The position numbers and the translations under genes were made by a program. DNA of 58,832 bases, taken from assembly GCA_019308995.1 (NCBI GenBank), contig JAFDHD010000010.1:1-58832 (forward strand), read 5' to 3'. The notes under the pieces are model-generated. The model searched no databases. It was not told the DNA's origin and was given only the letters and a program-made list of their open reading frames with translations. Shown here piece by piece: positions 34,864 through 44,005 of the stretch (the stretch's first letter is position 1; each line of letters starts with the position of its first letter). This DNA comes from Deltaproteobacteria bacterium. Its GTDB lineage: Bacteria > Desulfobacterota > Desulfarculia > Adiutricales > JAFDHD01.

Positions 34864-34992
34864 CCGCATCATGGCTGAGGTCTATCACGACTCAAGGCAA
34901 ATCTACTTGACCCTTATGGATGACAGCCCTTGAATCCCCGACGGGGGCGCTGAGTTCTTGATAAAAAAAACACCTGGCAGGAGGTTCTGATC

Positions 34993-36657
34993 GTGACTAT
35001 TGCAAAGGAACAACGGACGGTTGAAAAACACAAGGTCTACATCACCGAAAGCCCTGATAAGCCGCTCATGGCGCTGATTCGAATGGCGGCAGGCGGCATG
35101 GGACTCTGGGACAAGGTCTGGCCCTTTCTGACCGAGTATTTCACCGTGGCCAGTATTGACCTGCCCGCGCCGGCCCTGGATAAATTCGATTCCACGAGCG
35201 AGCTTTTCAAGCATGTGGGCGGAAACGTGATTAAAGTCACCCAGGGGCTAGGGTATGATAAGTTTCACATCTTTGGGTGGACCGGCGGGGCCCAGGTGGC
35301 GCTGAGGTGCCTGGTTGATTTTCCGGATCATATTCTTTCCGCCATCCTCATGGGTGCGGTGGATCTCCCTGAGGAAAGAAGACCGCTCGAAAAATCGAGT
35401 GAGATACTCAAGGTCATTCTGGATCACGGCGACCTCGAGCTCTATACTTACTTCTGGCTGCTGTCCCAGCATACACCGGGTTATACCGAAGAACATTTCG
35501 ACCGCATCCAGGCCCTGGTGGACGCCCGCCTCAAGGCGGACCGAGGCCGGCTGGACACCCAGCGTGTCCTGAAGTGGATCAAGGCCATCCGGCAGCAGGT
35601 GGCCAGCGATGAAGAGCTGGCCGCCATAAACGTGCCCACGCTTCTGGTCGCGCCGGCCTTTGAAGCCTTTCCCCTGCTGGCGCACGTCAGAAGACTCCAG
35701 ACCAAGATCAAGACCTCGGAAATGGCCCTTATCCCGGGCGGCGGGTCCATGGTCCTGTCCGAAGCCCCGGATAAATTCATGGCCGCCGCCGGGAAATTCA
35801 TCCGGGCCGTGGCCAAGGGAAACCCGCCGCTGGCCAAACTCTCAGAAAAAAATACGGTCACCATCATCCAAAATAAAAAGCGGGTGGACGCCCTGGAGAA
35901 TGCCAGCCATGAGGCCCTCGTGTTCCTGCACGGCTGGCTCATGTCGCCCCAGATGTGGGCCCACGCCATGGCCGCCCTTAAAGGCAAGATGCGCTGCCTG
36001 GCCCTGTGGCAGCCGGGACATGGCAAATCCACCGCGCCGGATTATGACTTCACCATGGAGCAGTGGGTTGACTGGCTCATCGGCACGTTAGAGGCCATGA
36101 ATATTAAAAAGTTCGTGCTGGCCGGGCATTCCATGGGCGGGATGCTCACCCTGGCCTTCACCCTGAAATATCCTGAGAAAGTCAAGGGGATCGTCCTGGT
36201 TGACACCCAGGACCAGGCCTGGGAAACCGAAAAATCTGAAGAATTTCTGCAGGCGGTGGACACCGTCGCCGCAGCCTGGAGCGCTGACCTCGCCCCGCAG
36301 GTGGCAGACTTTCTCATGGGCAAGAATTTTCTGAAAAAAGAACCGGCCTGGGTCGGAACCTGGGCCAATGAGGTGGCCAAGTACGATCTGCCTGGAATCG
36401 CCAACCTTGGCCGGACCATCTGCCAGCGCGAAGACCTGTCAGGGCGAGTGGGCGAGATCAGGGTCCCGGCCCTAGTCGTGCACGGAACCATTGACGAGGC
36501 CATTGATATAGAGATAGGCCGGGCCATGGCCAAACGCATCCCTGGGGCCCGCTTTGAAGAGATGCCCGGCGCGGCTCACTGTCCGCCATGGGAGGCCCCG
36601 GAATTGTTTGCCGCAAAGCTACTCGATTTTTTAAAGACCAACAATTTCATCCAGTGA
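34993..36657 (+). CDS. Tandem alpha/beta-hydrolase fusion protein
   Basis: This 554-residue protein begins with GTG after AGGAGG. Residues 1 to about 280 form one alpha/beta-hydrolase domain whose elbow is HIFGWTGGAQVALRCLVDFP; the nucleophile place has Thr (GWTGG), not Ser, and a weak acid/His set, so it may be inactive or act as a ligand-binding half. Residues about 295-554 form a second, complete domain: ALVFLHGWLMSPQMWAHAMA, elbow LAGHSMGGMLTLAFTLKYPE, acidic VVHGTIDEAIDIEIG and His in PGAAHCPPWEAPE. It has no signal peptide. The two halves look related, as from an internal duplication. Function could be ester or C-C bond hydrolysis. Confidence 0.85.
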   Translation: MTIAKEQRTVEKHKVYITESPDKPLMALIRMAAGGMGLWDKVWPFLTEYFTVASIDLPAPALDKFDSTSELFKHVGGNVIKVTQGLGYDKFHIFGWTGGAQVALRCLVDFPDHILSAILMGAVDLPEERRPLEKSSEILKVILDHGDLELYTYFWLLSQHTPGYTEEHFDRIQALVDARLKADRGRLDTQRVLKWIKAIRQQVASDEELAAINVPTLLVAPAFEAFPLLAHVRRLQTKIKTSEMALIPGGGSMVLSEAPDKFMAAAGKFIRAVAKGNPPLAKLSEKNTVTIIQNKKRVDALENASHEALVFLHGWLMSPQMWAHAMAALKGKMRCLALWQPGHGKSTAPDYDFTMEQWVDWLIGTLEAMNIKKFVLAGHSMGGMLTLAFTLKYPEKVKGIVLVDTQDQAWETEKSEEFLQAVDTVAAAWSADLAPQVADFLMGKNFLKKEPAWVGTWANEVAKYDLPGIANLGRTICQREDLSGRVGEIRVPALVVHGTIDEAIDIEIGRAMAKRIPGARFEEMPGAAHCPPWEAPELFAAKLLDFLKTNNFIQ

Positions 36658-36668
36658 GGGAGGCTGCC

Positions 36669-36770
36669 TTGAGACGAAGTCATAAAAATTCACTGTATTT
36701 TACCCTGGCGATCCTCTTTGCCTTTGCCTTGACGATGCTTCCCTGTCAGTCCGGCCTGGTCAAGTCATAA
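36669..36770 (+). CDS. Possible 33-residue membrane microprotein
   Basis: A short frame starts with TTG at 36669 after GGGAGG and encodes RRSHKNSLYFTLAILFAFAL, then TMLPCQSGLVKS. It looks like a lipoprotein signal (basic end, hydrophobic run, Cys) that ends almost at once. It may be a real small membrane protein, a truncated lipoprotein gene, or chance. It lies between the hydrolase fusion and the SDR gene on the same strand. Confidence 0.35.
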   Translation: MRRSHKNSLYFTLAILFAFALTMLPCQSGLVKS

Positions 36771-36837
36771 GTAAGGTTTCCATAATTATCATGCACATGC
36801 GTCTTTAACCAGGCCGTAAAGAATGGAAGGTATAATC

Positions 36838-37758
36838 ATGAATATTCGTTTTGACAATAGAGTGGCCATCATCACCGGCGGGGGCCGGGGCGTCGGCAAG
36901 GCGCACGCCCTGCTGCTGGGTTCCCGGGGGGCAAAAGTCGTGGTCAACGACCTCGGCGGCTCCACCGACGGAAAGGGCGACGGGTCCGAGGCGCCTGCCC
37001 AGAAAGTCGTGGACGAGATTAAGGCCGCGGGAGGAGAAGCGGTCGTGAGTTTCAACAGCGTGGCCGACCCCCACGAGGCCGAGGCCATCGTCCAGACCGC
37101 ACTCGATCACTTTGGGACCGTGGATATCCTGATCAACTGCGCCGGAATCCTGCGAGACAAGACTTTTTTCAAGATGTCACTCGAAGATTTTGAATTTGTG
37201 CTCAAGATTCATCTCCTCGGTTCGATCTATGTCACCAAAGCCGCCTTCCCCGTCATGAGAGAAAAGGACTATGGCCGGATCATCATGACCGCATCGGCCG
37301 CGGGTTTATATGGCAACTTCGGGCAGACCAACTACAGTACCGCAAAATTGGGCCTGGTAGGCTTTATGAACACCCTGAAAGAGGAAGGGCAAAGATATAA
37401 CATCTGCATCAATACCATAGTTCCCTGGGCCTACAGCCGGCTGGGCCTCGGTATCTTCCCTGAGGAGGTTTTAAAATATTTGAGACCGGAGCTGGTGGCC
37501 GCCGCGGCCGCCTTTCTCTCGAGTGAACAATGCACCGCCTCAGGCGACATTATTATCGCCGGCCTGGGCTACTTTGCCAAGGCCCAGATGGTTGAAAGCC
37601 AAGGGGTCAGGTTTGATCCGTTCCAGGACGTAACACCCGAAATGCTCGCTGAGCGCTATCAAGATATCACCAACATGGAGAAGGCCAGACCCTTCACCAA
37701 CAGCAGCGAGGCCTTTTTAGCTGCGCTAGGCCCTTTAAACCCTGAGCTTGAAGATTAA
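36838..37758 (+). CDS. Short-chain dehydrogenase/reductase (MFE-2/hydroxyacyl-CoA type)
   Basis: This 306-residue SDR resembles the dehydrogenase part of peroxisomal multifunctional enzyme 2. It has the cofactor motif IITGGGRGVGKAHALLLGSR, NDLGG with a D-rich loop, the NCAG motif (ILINCAGILRDKTFFKMS), and catalytic Ser-Tyr-Lys (SAAGLYGNFGQTNYSTAK). Such enzymes oxidise 3-hydroxyacyl-CoA or similar secondary alcohols. The start at 36838 follows GGAAGG; an upstream in-frame ATG at 36823 is less likely. It is 60 bp upstream of the acyl-CoA ligase gene. Confidence 0.88.
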   Translation: MNIRFDNRVAIITGGGRGVGKAHALLLGSRGAKVVVNDLGGSTDGKGDGSEAPAQKVVDEIKAAGGEAVVSFNSVADPHEAEAIVQTALDHFGTVDILINCAGILRDKTFFKMSLEDFEFVLKIHLLGSIYVTKAAFPVMREKDYGRIIMTASAAGLYGNFGQTNYSTAKLGLVGFMNTLKEEGQRYNICINTIVPWAYSRLGLGIFPEEVLKYLRPELVAAAAAFLSSEQCTASGDIIIAGLGYFAKAQMVESQGVRFDPFQDVTPEMLAERYQDITNMEKARPFTNSSEAFLAALGPLNPELED

Positions 37759-37818
37759 TCAACATCGTGCAGGAGTTTATCGCCTTTTTCATGGACACTT
37801 AACCCGGGAGAGATAATC

Positions 37819-39375
37819 ATGGAAAAGTTTGACGCTCCCTTTATCGGCCTGACCGACTCTCTGGCCAGTCTGGCGAAATGGCAGCCCGACAGGATCGCGG
37901 TCGTTTGCGGAGACAAAAGGCTGACCTATCTGGAATTTAACCGGCAGGTCAGCAAGGTGGCCAACGGGCTGATCAGGCTGGGTATCAAGAAGGGAGACAA
38001 GGTTGGCGTCTACATGCTGAACAGCATCGAGGCGCTTCAAACCATTTACGGCGTGGTCAAGGCCGGCGGCACCGTGGTTCCGCTTTCATCAATGGTGCCC
38101 GGGGATGTGCTGGCCATGATGGTCAATGATTCTGATTCCCGCGCCCTGTTCGTCGAGTCAGGGCTCCTGAACGCCGTTATCAGTCCGGTCAAGGATCAAC
38201 TGAAGGGCGTTGAGGAAAACGGCTTCTTTTCCCTGGGCTTTGAGGCAGACGGGTGGAACGATTATACCCAGTGGATCAATGAGTGCTCGGACGAGGAGCC
38301 GGGCATTGAGACCAAACCTGACGATGACTTCAACATCGTTTACAGTTCCGGGACCACCGGCGTGCCCAAAGGCATCGTGCACACTAATCACTGCCGGTAT
38401 CTTTTTGCAATGGGCCTGGGTCTTGGCTTCAGGATTCATTCATATGCTAGGACTATCCTCACCACGCCGCTGTATACCAACGGCACCTGGATGACGCTGC
38501 TGCCCACCCTTTTGTTGGGCGGCACGGTGGTTATCATGCCTTCCTTTGACCCCAAGCTCTTCATGGAGCTGGTCCAAAAAGAGAGGTGCACGCACACCTT
38601 TATGGTGCCGACACAGTTTATCGTTATCATGGCCCACCCGGATTTTGAGAAGTATGATTTGAGCTCTATGGAGATGATGATCTCGGCCGCAGCTCCTTTG
38701 AGGGAGAATACCAAGCGCGAGATCATCCAGAAGTTCGGGAGCCGTCTCGCCGAACTTTACGGCTTGACCGAAGGGTTTGGCACTGTCCTGAACCCAGAGG
38801 AGATGGAAGGCAAAACAGGCTCAGTCGGCAAGCCCTTAACAGGCGGCGATATGCGCATCATTGATCAAAATGACCAGGAACTCCCCTGGGGTGAAGTCGG
38901 AGAGATCGTGGGATATCAAACCGGGCTCATGCGCGGCTATTACAAGCAGCCGGAAAAAACCGCAGAGTGCATCTGGAAAGATGAGCACGGCCGAACCTTT
39001 CTCAAGACCGGCGATGTGGGGCGCATAGATGAAAACGGCTTTCTTTACATCCTCGACCGGAAAAAGGACATGATCGTCTCTGGCGGCATAAATATCTTTG
39101 CCAGTGATATCGAGGAGATTATAGCCAAACATCCTGACGTTATGGACGTGGCTGTTATCGCCACCCCCCATGAGAAGTGGGGCGAGTCGCCTGTGGCCCT
39201 GATCATTGGCAAGCAAGGCGCGACCGCCTCAGAAGACGAGATCAAGGAATGGGCCAACAAGCAGTTAGCCAAGTATCAGAGATTAACTCTGGTTGAGTTT
39301 CGGAATGAATTTCCCAGGAACGCCTTAGGCAAGGTGCTCAAAAGGCAGCTCCGCGAGCCGTACTGGAAGGAGTGA
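37819..39375 (+). CDS. AMP-forming acyl-CoA synthetase
   Basis: This 518-residue ANL-family enzyme activates a carboxylic acid with ATP and CoA. Motifs are the P-loop YSSGTTGVPKGIVHTN (residues 175-190), LAELYGLTEGFG, the core TGDVGRIDENGFLYILDRKK, SGGINIFASDIEEI, and the C-terminal catalytic Lys in RNALGKVLKR. It is closest in pattern to long-chain or aryl-acid ligases; the acid cannot be read. GGGAGAG precedes the ATG. It is the last gene of the TetR-led cluster and would supply CoA esters to the SDR and to EtfAB-dependent oxidation. Confidence 0.92.
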   Translation: MEKFDAPFIGLTDSLASLAKWQPDRIAVVCGDKRLTYLEFNRQVSKVANGLIRLGIKKGDKVGVYMLNSIEALQTIYGVVKAGGTVVPLSSMVPGDVLAMMVNDSDSRALFVESGLLNAVISPVKDQLKGVEENGFFSLGFEADGWNDYTQWINECSDEEPGIETKPDDDFNIVYSSGTTGVPKGIVHTNHCRYLFAMGLGLGFRIHSYARTILTTPLYTNGTWMTLLPTLLLGGTVVIMPSFDPKLFMELVQKERCTHTFMVPTQFIVIMAHPDFEKYDLSSMEMMISAAAPLRENTKREIIQKFGSRLAELYGLTEGFGTVLNPEEMEGKTGSVGKPLTGGDMRIIDQNDQELPWGEVGEIVGYQTGLMRGYYKQPEKTAECIWKDEHGRTFLKTGDVGRIDENGFLYILDRKKDMIVSGGINIFASDIEEIIAKHPDVMDVAVIATPHEKWGESPVALIIGKQGATASEDEIKEWANKQLAKYQRLTLVEFRNEFPRNALGKVLKRQLREPYWKE

Positions 39376-39459
39376 AGTAATTTTCGGTCCAATACTCTCT
39401 GGTTAATGCCAGGCCCTAGTCACGGCTAGAAACCGCTGGGAAAGGGTTTTTTTAGGCCT

Positions 39460-40542
39460 TCATTCAGAAGCGGCTTCGGCTTCCAGGGCTTCTTCCCGCG
39501 GGGCTGGTGGAGTCGGTCTTTGAATGGCGTGCCGGAATATAAAGACGGCCACGGGCACGCCGAGGAAGACGCCCCAGAGGCCGAAGAGGCTGCCGCCGAT
39601 ATAAAGGATGATCAAGGTCAACACCGGGTTGATCCGCAGCACGGCGGAGACAATCCGCGGGTTGAGGATATAGGCCTCAATGAGATGAATGATGAAGATC
39701 ATTGTCAAGGCATAGAATACCAGCTTGATTCCCCCGCTGTTAAAGGCCAGGAGGAAGATGGGAACCGAGGAGATAAAGGTCCCTAGAACCGGTACCAGCC
39801 CCGCAAAAAAGACGATGACAGACAGCACGATAATCGGGTGGATATCAAGGATGTAGAGCCCCAGGGCGGTCAGACCTGTGTTTATACAGGCAATGAGGAT
39901 CTGGGCCTGAAAGACCTCACCTACCACCAAGGCAAACTGAATCACGCTCTCCACGGTTTCAATGTAAATGTCCCGCAGCCTGGTCTCCTGTAAGGACCTG
40001 GCCCGCTCCCGCAGCACGGGATAGTCAAAAAGGACCAGGAAGCTGAAAATAATACCCACCAGGAAGTAAGAGAAAAACGTGGTGGCCGAGTTGAAAAACT
40101 TGACGACAGTGGCAAGGATCGCCTCCTGATTGTACCCAACCAGGGCCTCAAAGGTCAGACTCTCCTTGATCCTGTTAAAAACGGGGGCTAAGCGCTCCTG
40201 CTGCGTGGCCAGCCGGTCCAGATAGCGCTGAAAGTTATCTATGGTTTCCGGAATCTGCTGGATAAAGAGCTTGGACTCAGAGCCCAGTTTGGGAACAATA
40301 TATACAGCCAAGGTCGTTATAATGAACAGAAACACGACATAAGTCACTACAATCAGGAGGCGGCGGTTCAGTCGGGTCTTGGATTCAAGCCAATGAGTAA
40401 TGTTGAAAAAAATAAAGCCGAGGATGAAGGTCAGAAAGAGCAGGCCGAAGAGTCTCCGGAGCAGAAAGAGCAGCACAAAGAAGGTCGTCCAGATGATGAC
40501 CCGCTTGTTGATACTGATAAATTTCTGGAGATCAATTTCCAT
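39460..40542 (-). CDS. AI-2E/PerM-family membrane transporter
   Basis: This is a membrane protein of about 360 residues with roughly eight hydrophobic segments. The N-terminus (VIIWTTFFVLLFLLRRLF, LTFILGFIFFNI) and C-terminal region (GLVPVLGTFISSVPIFLLAF; PVLTLIILYIGGSLFGLWG; FLGVPVAVFI) match the AI-2E/PerM (UPF0118) family. Members export or exchange small solutes and are often uncharacterised. I chose the ATG at 40540-40542 over an in-frame TTG at 40578; neither has a good ribosome-binding site. It is 42 bp downstream of the CapA-like gene on the same strand. Confidence 0.88.
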   Translation of the reverse strand: MEIDLQKFISINKRVIIWTTFFVLLFLLRRLFGLLFLTFILGFIFFNITHWLESKTRLNRRLLIVVTYVVFLFIITTLAVYIVPKLGSESKLFIQQIPETIDNFQRYLDRLATQQERLAPVFNRIKESLTFEALVGYNQEAILATVVKFFNSATTFFSYFLVGIIFSFLVLFDYPVLRERARSLQETRLRDIYIETVESVIQFALVVGEVFQAQILIACINTGLTALGLYILDIHPIIVLSVIVFFAGLVPVLGTFISSVPIFLLAFNSGGIKLVFYALTMIFIIHLIEAYILNPRIVSAVLRINPVLTLIILYIGGSLFGLWGVFLGVPVAVFIFRHAIQRPTPPAPREEALEAEAASE

Positions 40543-40584
40543 AGAATTAGCATAACACAAAAAATTATTCGGGCGCAATTGTAA

Positions 40585-41637
40585 TCAAGGCACGATCAAA
40601 CACCCTTCCGCGTCCACGGCGTTGGACTCGGGAAAATCCAGTCGGCCCAGTCTATGAATCAGCCTGGCGGCCTGACTTAAGGGGTCCAGCCTGGGGGGGT
40701 GTCCATAGACCTGGATAAAAGAAACAATACGACCGTCAGTCAGACGTCCGGTCAGGTCGAGTTCAGCCAGAAGCAGCGGGGCGTAACCGGCCGCTCCAGA
40801 AACATTAAACCTCATCATGGTGCAGAAATTACCCAGGGAGTAAGCGATAAGCCGCTTCTTGTAAACCTCCATCGCTCGCGGCACATGAGGGCCGTGGCCC
40901 AGAACCAGGTCCGCGCCGGCGTCAACCACGGCCCGGGCAAACTTCACCACCTCCCCCCGCTTCTCCCCGTGAAAAAACTCCATCTGCCGCGGGGTCCTGA
41001 CCGCCTCGCCCCCCTCTGCCCCGGCGTGCATCGAGACGATGACAATATCGTTTTCCCGGGCCAGATCGGCCACAATCCTTTTGGCCCTCTGGACGTCTAT
41101 GAGGTAGTGGCTGTGAAGATACGGCGCAAAAGCAACCATGACCACCCTGACTCCTCGAACCGTGATACTGGCCGTCACCCCGGGCGGACCTGAAAAGACG
41201 ATGCAATGCCGTTGCAGGGTCTTAATGGTCATTTTTTTGCCTTCCGGCCCGAAGTCATTGATATGATTATTGGCGATCGAGGCCATGTTGAATCCAGCTT
41301 GAGCCAGGAAACGGGCATAGCCCGGCGGGGTTCTAAAGGCGAAGCTTAACCCGGTCGTCGAGTCCTTTTTCGTGCGGCCTGCATCGCTTAACGTGCCTTC
41401 ATAATTAAAAAAAACTACATCGCTAGGCTTTAAAAACGCCTGACACGCCAAAAAAAGGCTGACACCTCCATCCTCCGGAAGCCGGCCCTCACTGCCCATC
41501 ATTACGTCACCCACAGCCGCAACCCTGATCACGTCATTGGCCTGGGCGGACGAAGCCAGAAGGAGGACGGCCAACACCAGGAACAACCCGCCAAACCCGG
41601 TCATCTCGCTGAGGCCGATATGTTTGAGAAATATCAT
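40585..41637 (-). CDS. CapA-family metallophosphatase-like protein
   Basis: This 350-residue protein matches the CapA/PgsA (YwtB) family, a metallophosphoesterase-like fold associated with capsule or poly-gamma-glutamate formation. A signal peptide or anchor lies at residues 12-34. Motifs are VAAVGDVMMGS, FFNYEGTLS, SIANNHINDFGPEG, VIVSMHAGAEGG, and LVLGHGPHVPRAM. No capsule synthase genes lie nearby, so a wall, envelope or other hydrolase role is equally possible. It ends 26 bp before the downstream aconitase-coding strand's gene and shares its direction. Confidence 0.9.
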   Translation of the reverse strand: MIFLKHIGLSEMTGFGGLFLVLAVLLLASSAQANDVIRVAAVGDVMMGSEGRLPEDGGVSLFLACQAFLKPSDVVFFNYEGTLSDAGRTKKDSTTGLSFAFRTPPGYARFLAQAGFNMASIANNHINDFGPEGKKMTIKTLQRHCIVFSGPPGVTASITVRGVRVVMVAFAPYLHSHYLIDVQRAKRIVADLARENDIVIVSMHAGAEGGEAVRTPRQMEFFHGEKRGEVVKFARAVVDAGADLVLGHGPHVPRAMEVYKKRLIAYSLGNFCTMMRFNVSGAAGYAPLLLAELDLTGRLTDGRIVSFIQVYGHPPRLDPLSQAARLIHRLGRLDFPESNAVDAEGCLIVP

Positions 41638-41662
41638 GTCACAAGGCCCTTTACCAAGGGCT

Positions 41663-43585
41663 TCAAGTTTCCTGGCGCATCAGGTTGAGCAACCCGCCTG
41701 CGGCCAGAATACGGCGCTGGCGTACAGAAGCGTCAAGGCTGGTCGCAATTTCTCTGCCTCTGACTTTAACCGGTATCTCCACGGCGCCGCTCAGGACCAT
41801 CTCCCGGATATCTTCGATGATCAGGACGTCACCTTCAGCGATCAGGTTATAATCGTCAGACCGCATAAAGGTCAGGGGGAGGATGCCATAATTTATCAGG
41901 TTTGCCTTGTGAATGCGCGCGAAGCTCTTGGCGAGCTTGACGGCCACGCCCAGGTAGCGAGGCGCCAGGGCCGCGTGTTCCCGTGAGGAGCCTTGACCGT
42001 AGTTTTCCCCGCCCACGACCGCAACCATCCCGTTTGCTTCGGCCCGCCGGGCAAAATCCGGTGAAAGGCCCTGGAAGACAAAACGGCTCATGGCCGGAAT
42101 GTTACTGCGCCAAGGCAGAATCTCGCTGCCAGCTGGCATGATATCATCCGTGGTGATGTTGTCTTTCACCTTGAGGATGACGCAGCCCTCAAGCCGGGCG
42201 GGCATCTCACTGAATTGAGGAAATGATTTAATGTTGGGACCCCGAAGAACCTCAACGCCTGTAGTATCTTCAAGCAACGGAAAAATGTTTCGATCATTGA
42301 TGATGAATTTTTCCGGGACAACAACCTTCGGGTAGTCGCCCAGGTCGCGCGGATCGGTGATCCGGCCGGTCAAGGCCGCGGCCGCCGCGGTTTCCGGCGA
42401 ACAAAGGTAAACCTGGTCGTCTCTGGTTCCGCTTCGACCCGGGAAGTTGCGGGTAAAGGTTCGCAGAGATATGACCCCGCTGGCCGGAGCCTGCCCAACC
42501 CCGATGCATCCCAGACAGCCGGGCTGCTGAATGCGGGCGCCAGCCTGGATGAGCTTCAGCAGGCCGCCGCTTGAAGTGATGTTTTCAAGGACCTGACGAC
42601 TCCCGGGATTGACCTCGAAGCTGACATTTTCATGGACCGTTCGGCCTTCAAGAATCATGGCGGCTGACATCAAGTCACGATACGACGAGTTGGCGCAGGA
42701 GCCGAGCAGAACCTGAGATACATCTCGACCGGCCACCGCCTTGACCGAAACCACGTTGTCCGGCGAGCTAGGGCAGGCGATCATGGGTTCGAGGCTGTCA
42801 AGATCCAGCGTAATTACCTGGTCGTAGCCCGCATCCCGGTCGGCCGACAGCGGAAGATAATCCCCCTCCCGGCCCTGAGCGCGAAGAAAAAGACGCGTCT
42901 TTTCATCGCTGGGCCAGACCGTAGTTGTCGCTCCCAGTTCGGTACCCAGGTTCGCCACGGTAGCCCGATCAGGGACTTCGAGGGACATGACCCCTGAACC
43001 AAAAAATTCGACGATGTATCCTCGCCCCCCCTTGACCGTCAGCCGGCGCAGAAGCTCAAGGATGATATCCCGGCCTGAAACCCAGTCAGACAACCTGCCT
43101 TTCAGACAGACCCCCAGGACTTGAGGGTAGGTTAGATAAAAAGGATGGCCGGCCATGGCCGCAGCCACATCCAGGCCTCCAGCCCCGATGGCCAGGGACC
43201 CCAGCCCGCCGATGGTAGGGGTGTGACTGTCTGAACCGAGCAGGGACTTGCCCGGGCGGCCAAAACGCTCCAGATGGACCTGGTGGCAGATACCGTTGCC
43301 CGGCCGGGAAAAGTAAACCCCGAATTTTCTGGCCGCAGATTGAAGAAAGATATGATCGTCAGAATTCTTAAAATCGGTCTGGAGAAGATTGTGATCCACG
43401 TAGCTGATGGAGAGTTCAGTCTTGACCCGTGCCAGGCCTATGGATTCAAAGGCCAGGTAAACCATGGTCCCGGTTGCGTCTTGGGTCAGGGTCTGGTCTA
43501 TCCTGATGCCAATTTCAGTCCCCTTCTTGGGTTGGCCTTCAACCAAGTGCATGTTCAGTAATTTTTCAGCCAAGGTCTTGCCCAT
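41663..43585 (-). CDS. Aconitate hydratase (short bacterial form)
   Basis: This is a 640-residue aconitase of the short form seen in anaerobes and thermophiles, interconverting citrate and isocitrate through a [4Fe-4S] cluster. Cluster Cys are in LLGSCANSSYRDL and QQPGCLGCIGVGQ. Other marks are YVDHNLLQTDFKNSDDHIFL, GSDSHTPTIGGLGSLAIGAG and the swivel domain's VKDNITTDDIMPAG and NYGQGSSREHAALAPRYLGV. A GAGGCGG site lies before the ATG. In a sulfate reducer or syntroph it would serve a TCA or glutamate pathway. Confidence 0.94.
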   Translation of the reverse strand: MGKTLAEKLLNMHLVEGQPKKGTEIGIRIDQTLTQDATGTMVYLAFESIGLARVKTELSISYVDHNLLQTDFKNSDDHIFLQSAARKFGVYFSRPGNGICHQVHLERFGRPGKSLLGSDSHTPTIGGLGSLAIGAGGLDVAAAMAGHPFYLTYPQVLGVCLKGRLSDWVSGRDIILELLRRLTVKGGRGYIVEFFGSGVMSLEVPDRATVANLGTELGATTTVWPSDEKTRLFLRAQGREGDYLPLSADRDAGYDQVITLDLDSLEPMIACPSSPDNVVSVKAVAGRDVSQVLLGSCANSSYRDLMSAAMILEGRTVHENVSFEVNPGSRQVLENITSSGGLLKLIQAGARIQQPGCLGCIGVGQAPASGVISLRTFTRNFPGRSGTRDDQVYLCSPETAAAAALTGRITDPRDLGDYPKVVVPEKFIINDRNIFPLLEDTTGVEVLRGPNIKSFPQFSEMPARLEGCVILKVKDNITTDDIMPAGSEILPWRSNIPAMSRFVFQGLSPDFARRAEANGMVAVVGGENYGQGSSREHAALAPRYLGVAVKLAKSFARIHKANLINYGILPLTFMRSDDYNLIAEGDVLIIEDIREMVLSGAVEIPVKVRGREIATSLDASVRQRRILAAGGLLNLMRQET

Positions 43586-43665
43586 GTCCGCCTCTGAGCC
43601 GCCGGTTAAGGAAAAACCAAGAATTAGCCCTAAACTAAACCGTTGCTCTCCTTAATAACTCAGGC

Positions 43666-43875
43666 CTATTCTTCACAGGCCTCACGCAGTCTGCGGGCTT
43701 TTTCACTTTTGCGGCAGAGTTCCCAGATAACACACCCGGTGCGATTTTTGCAGTATCCGCAGGGCTCGGTGCAGGCCTCACAGCTATCCAGACACTCTTG
43801 ACAGTAGCCAAAGTTCATCTTAAAGCAGGTGATAACCGCCTCGCGGTCCGGATGCCTGGTGCAGTAATCCGCCAT
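43666..43875 (-). CDS. Small Cys-rich protein
   Basis: This is a 69-residue protein with ten Cys and several charged residues (MADYCTRHPDREAVITCFKM; YCQECLDSCEACTEPCGYCK; RTGCVIWELC). The first CxxH-type unit resembles B-box/zinc-ribbon ends (CTRHPDREAVITC). It probably binds zinc or an iron-sulfur cluster. I prefer the ATG at 43873-43875 to a GTG 9 bp upstream. It is 80 bp upstream of the aconitase gene on the same strand. A function is not recognised. Confidence 0.75.
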   Translation of the reverse strand: MADYCTRHPDREAVITCFKMNFGYCQECLDSCEACTEPCGYCKNRTGCVIWELCRKSEKARRLREACEE

Positions 43876-43966
43876 GGTCTCCACTCATCGCTGAGTATAA
43901 AAGTTGCCTTATGATCAGGCCTCTGTTTTGTTCTAACAACTCTCCGGCCATGGGTCAAGCTTTCTA

Positions 43967-44000
43967 GGGGAACCCTCTTTGTAAAATAAAGATTCCCTGG
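43967..44000. repeat. Palindromic repeat, copy 5 of dispersed family (degenerate)
   Basis: The arms ctaggggaacc and gattccctgg with an A/T-rich centre follow the plan of the 385-422 family but with several mismatches. It lies between divergent genes and upstream of nadA. Confidence 0.45.
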
Positions 44001-44005
44001 ATAAG

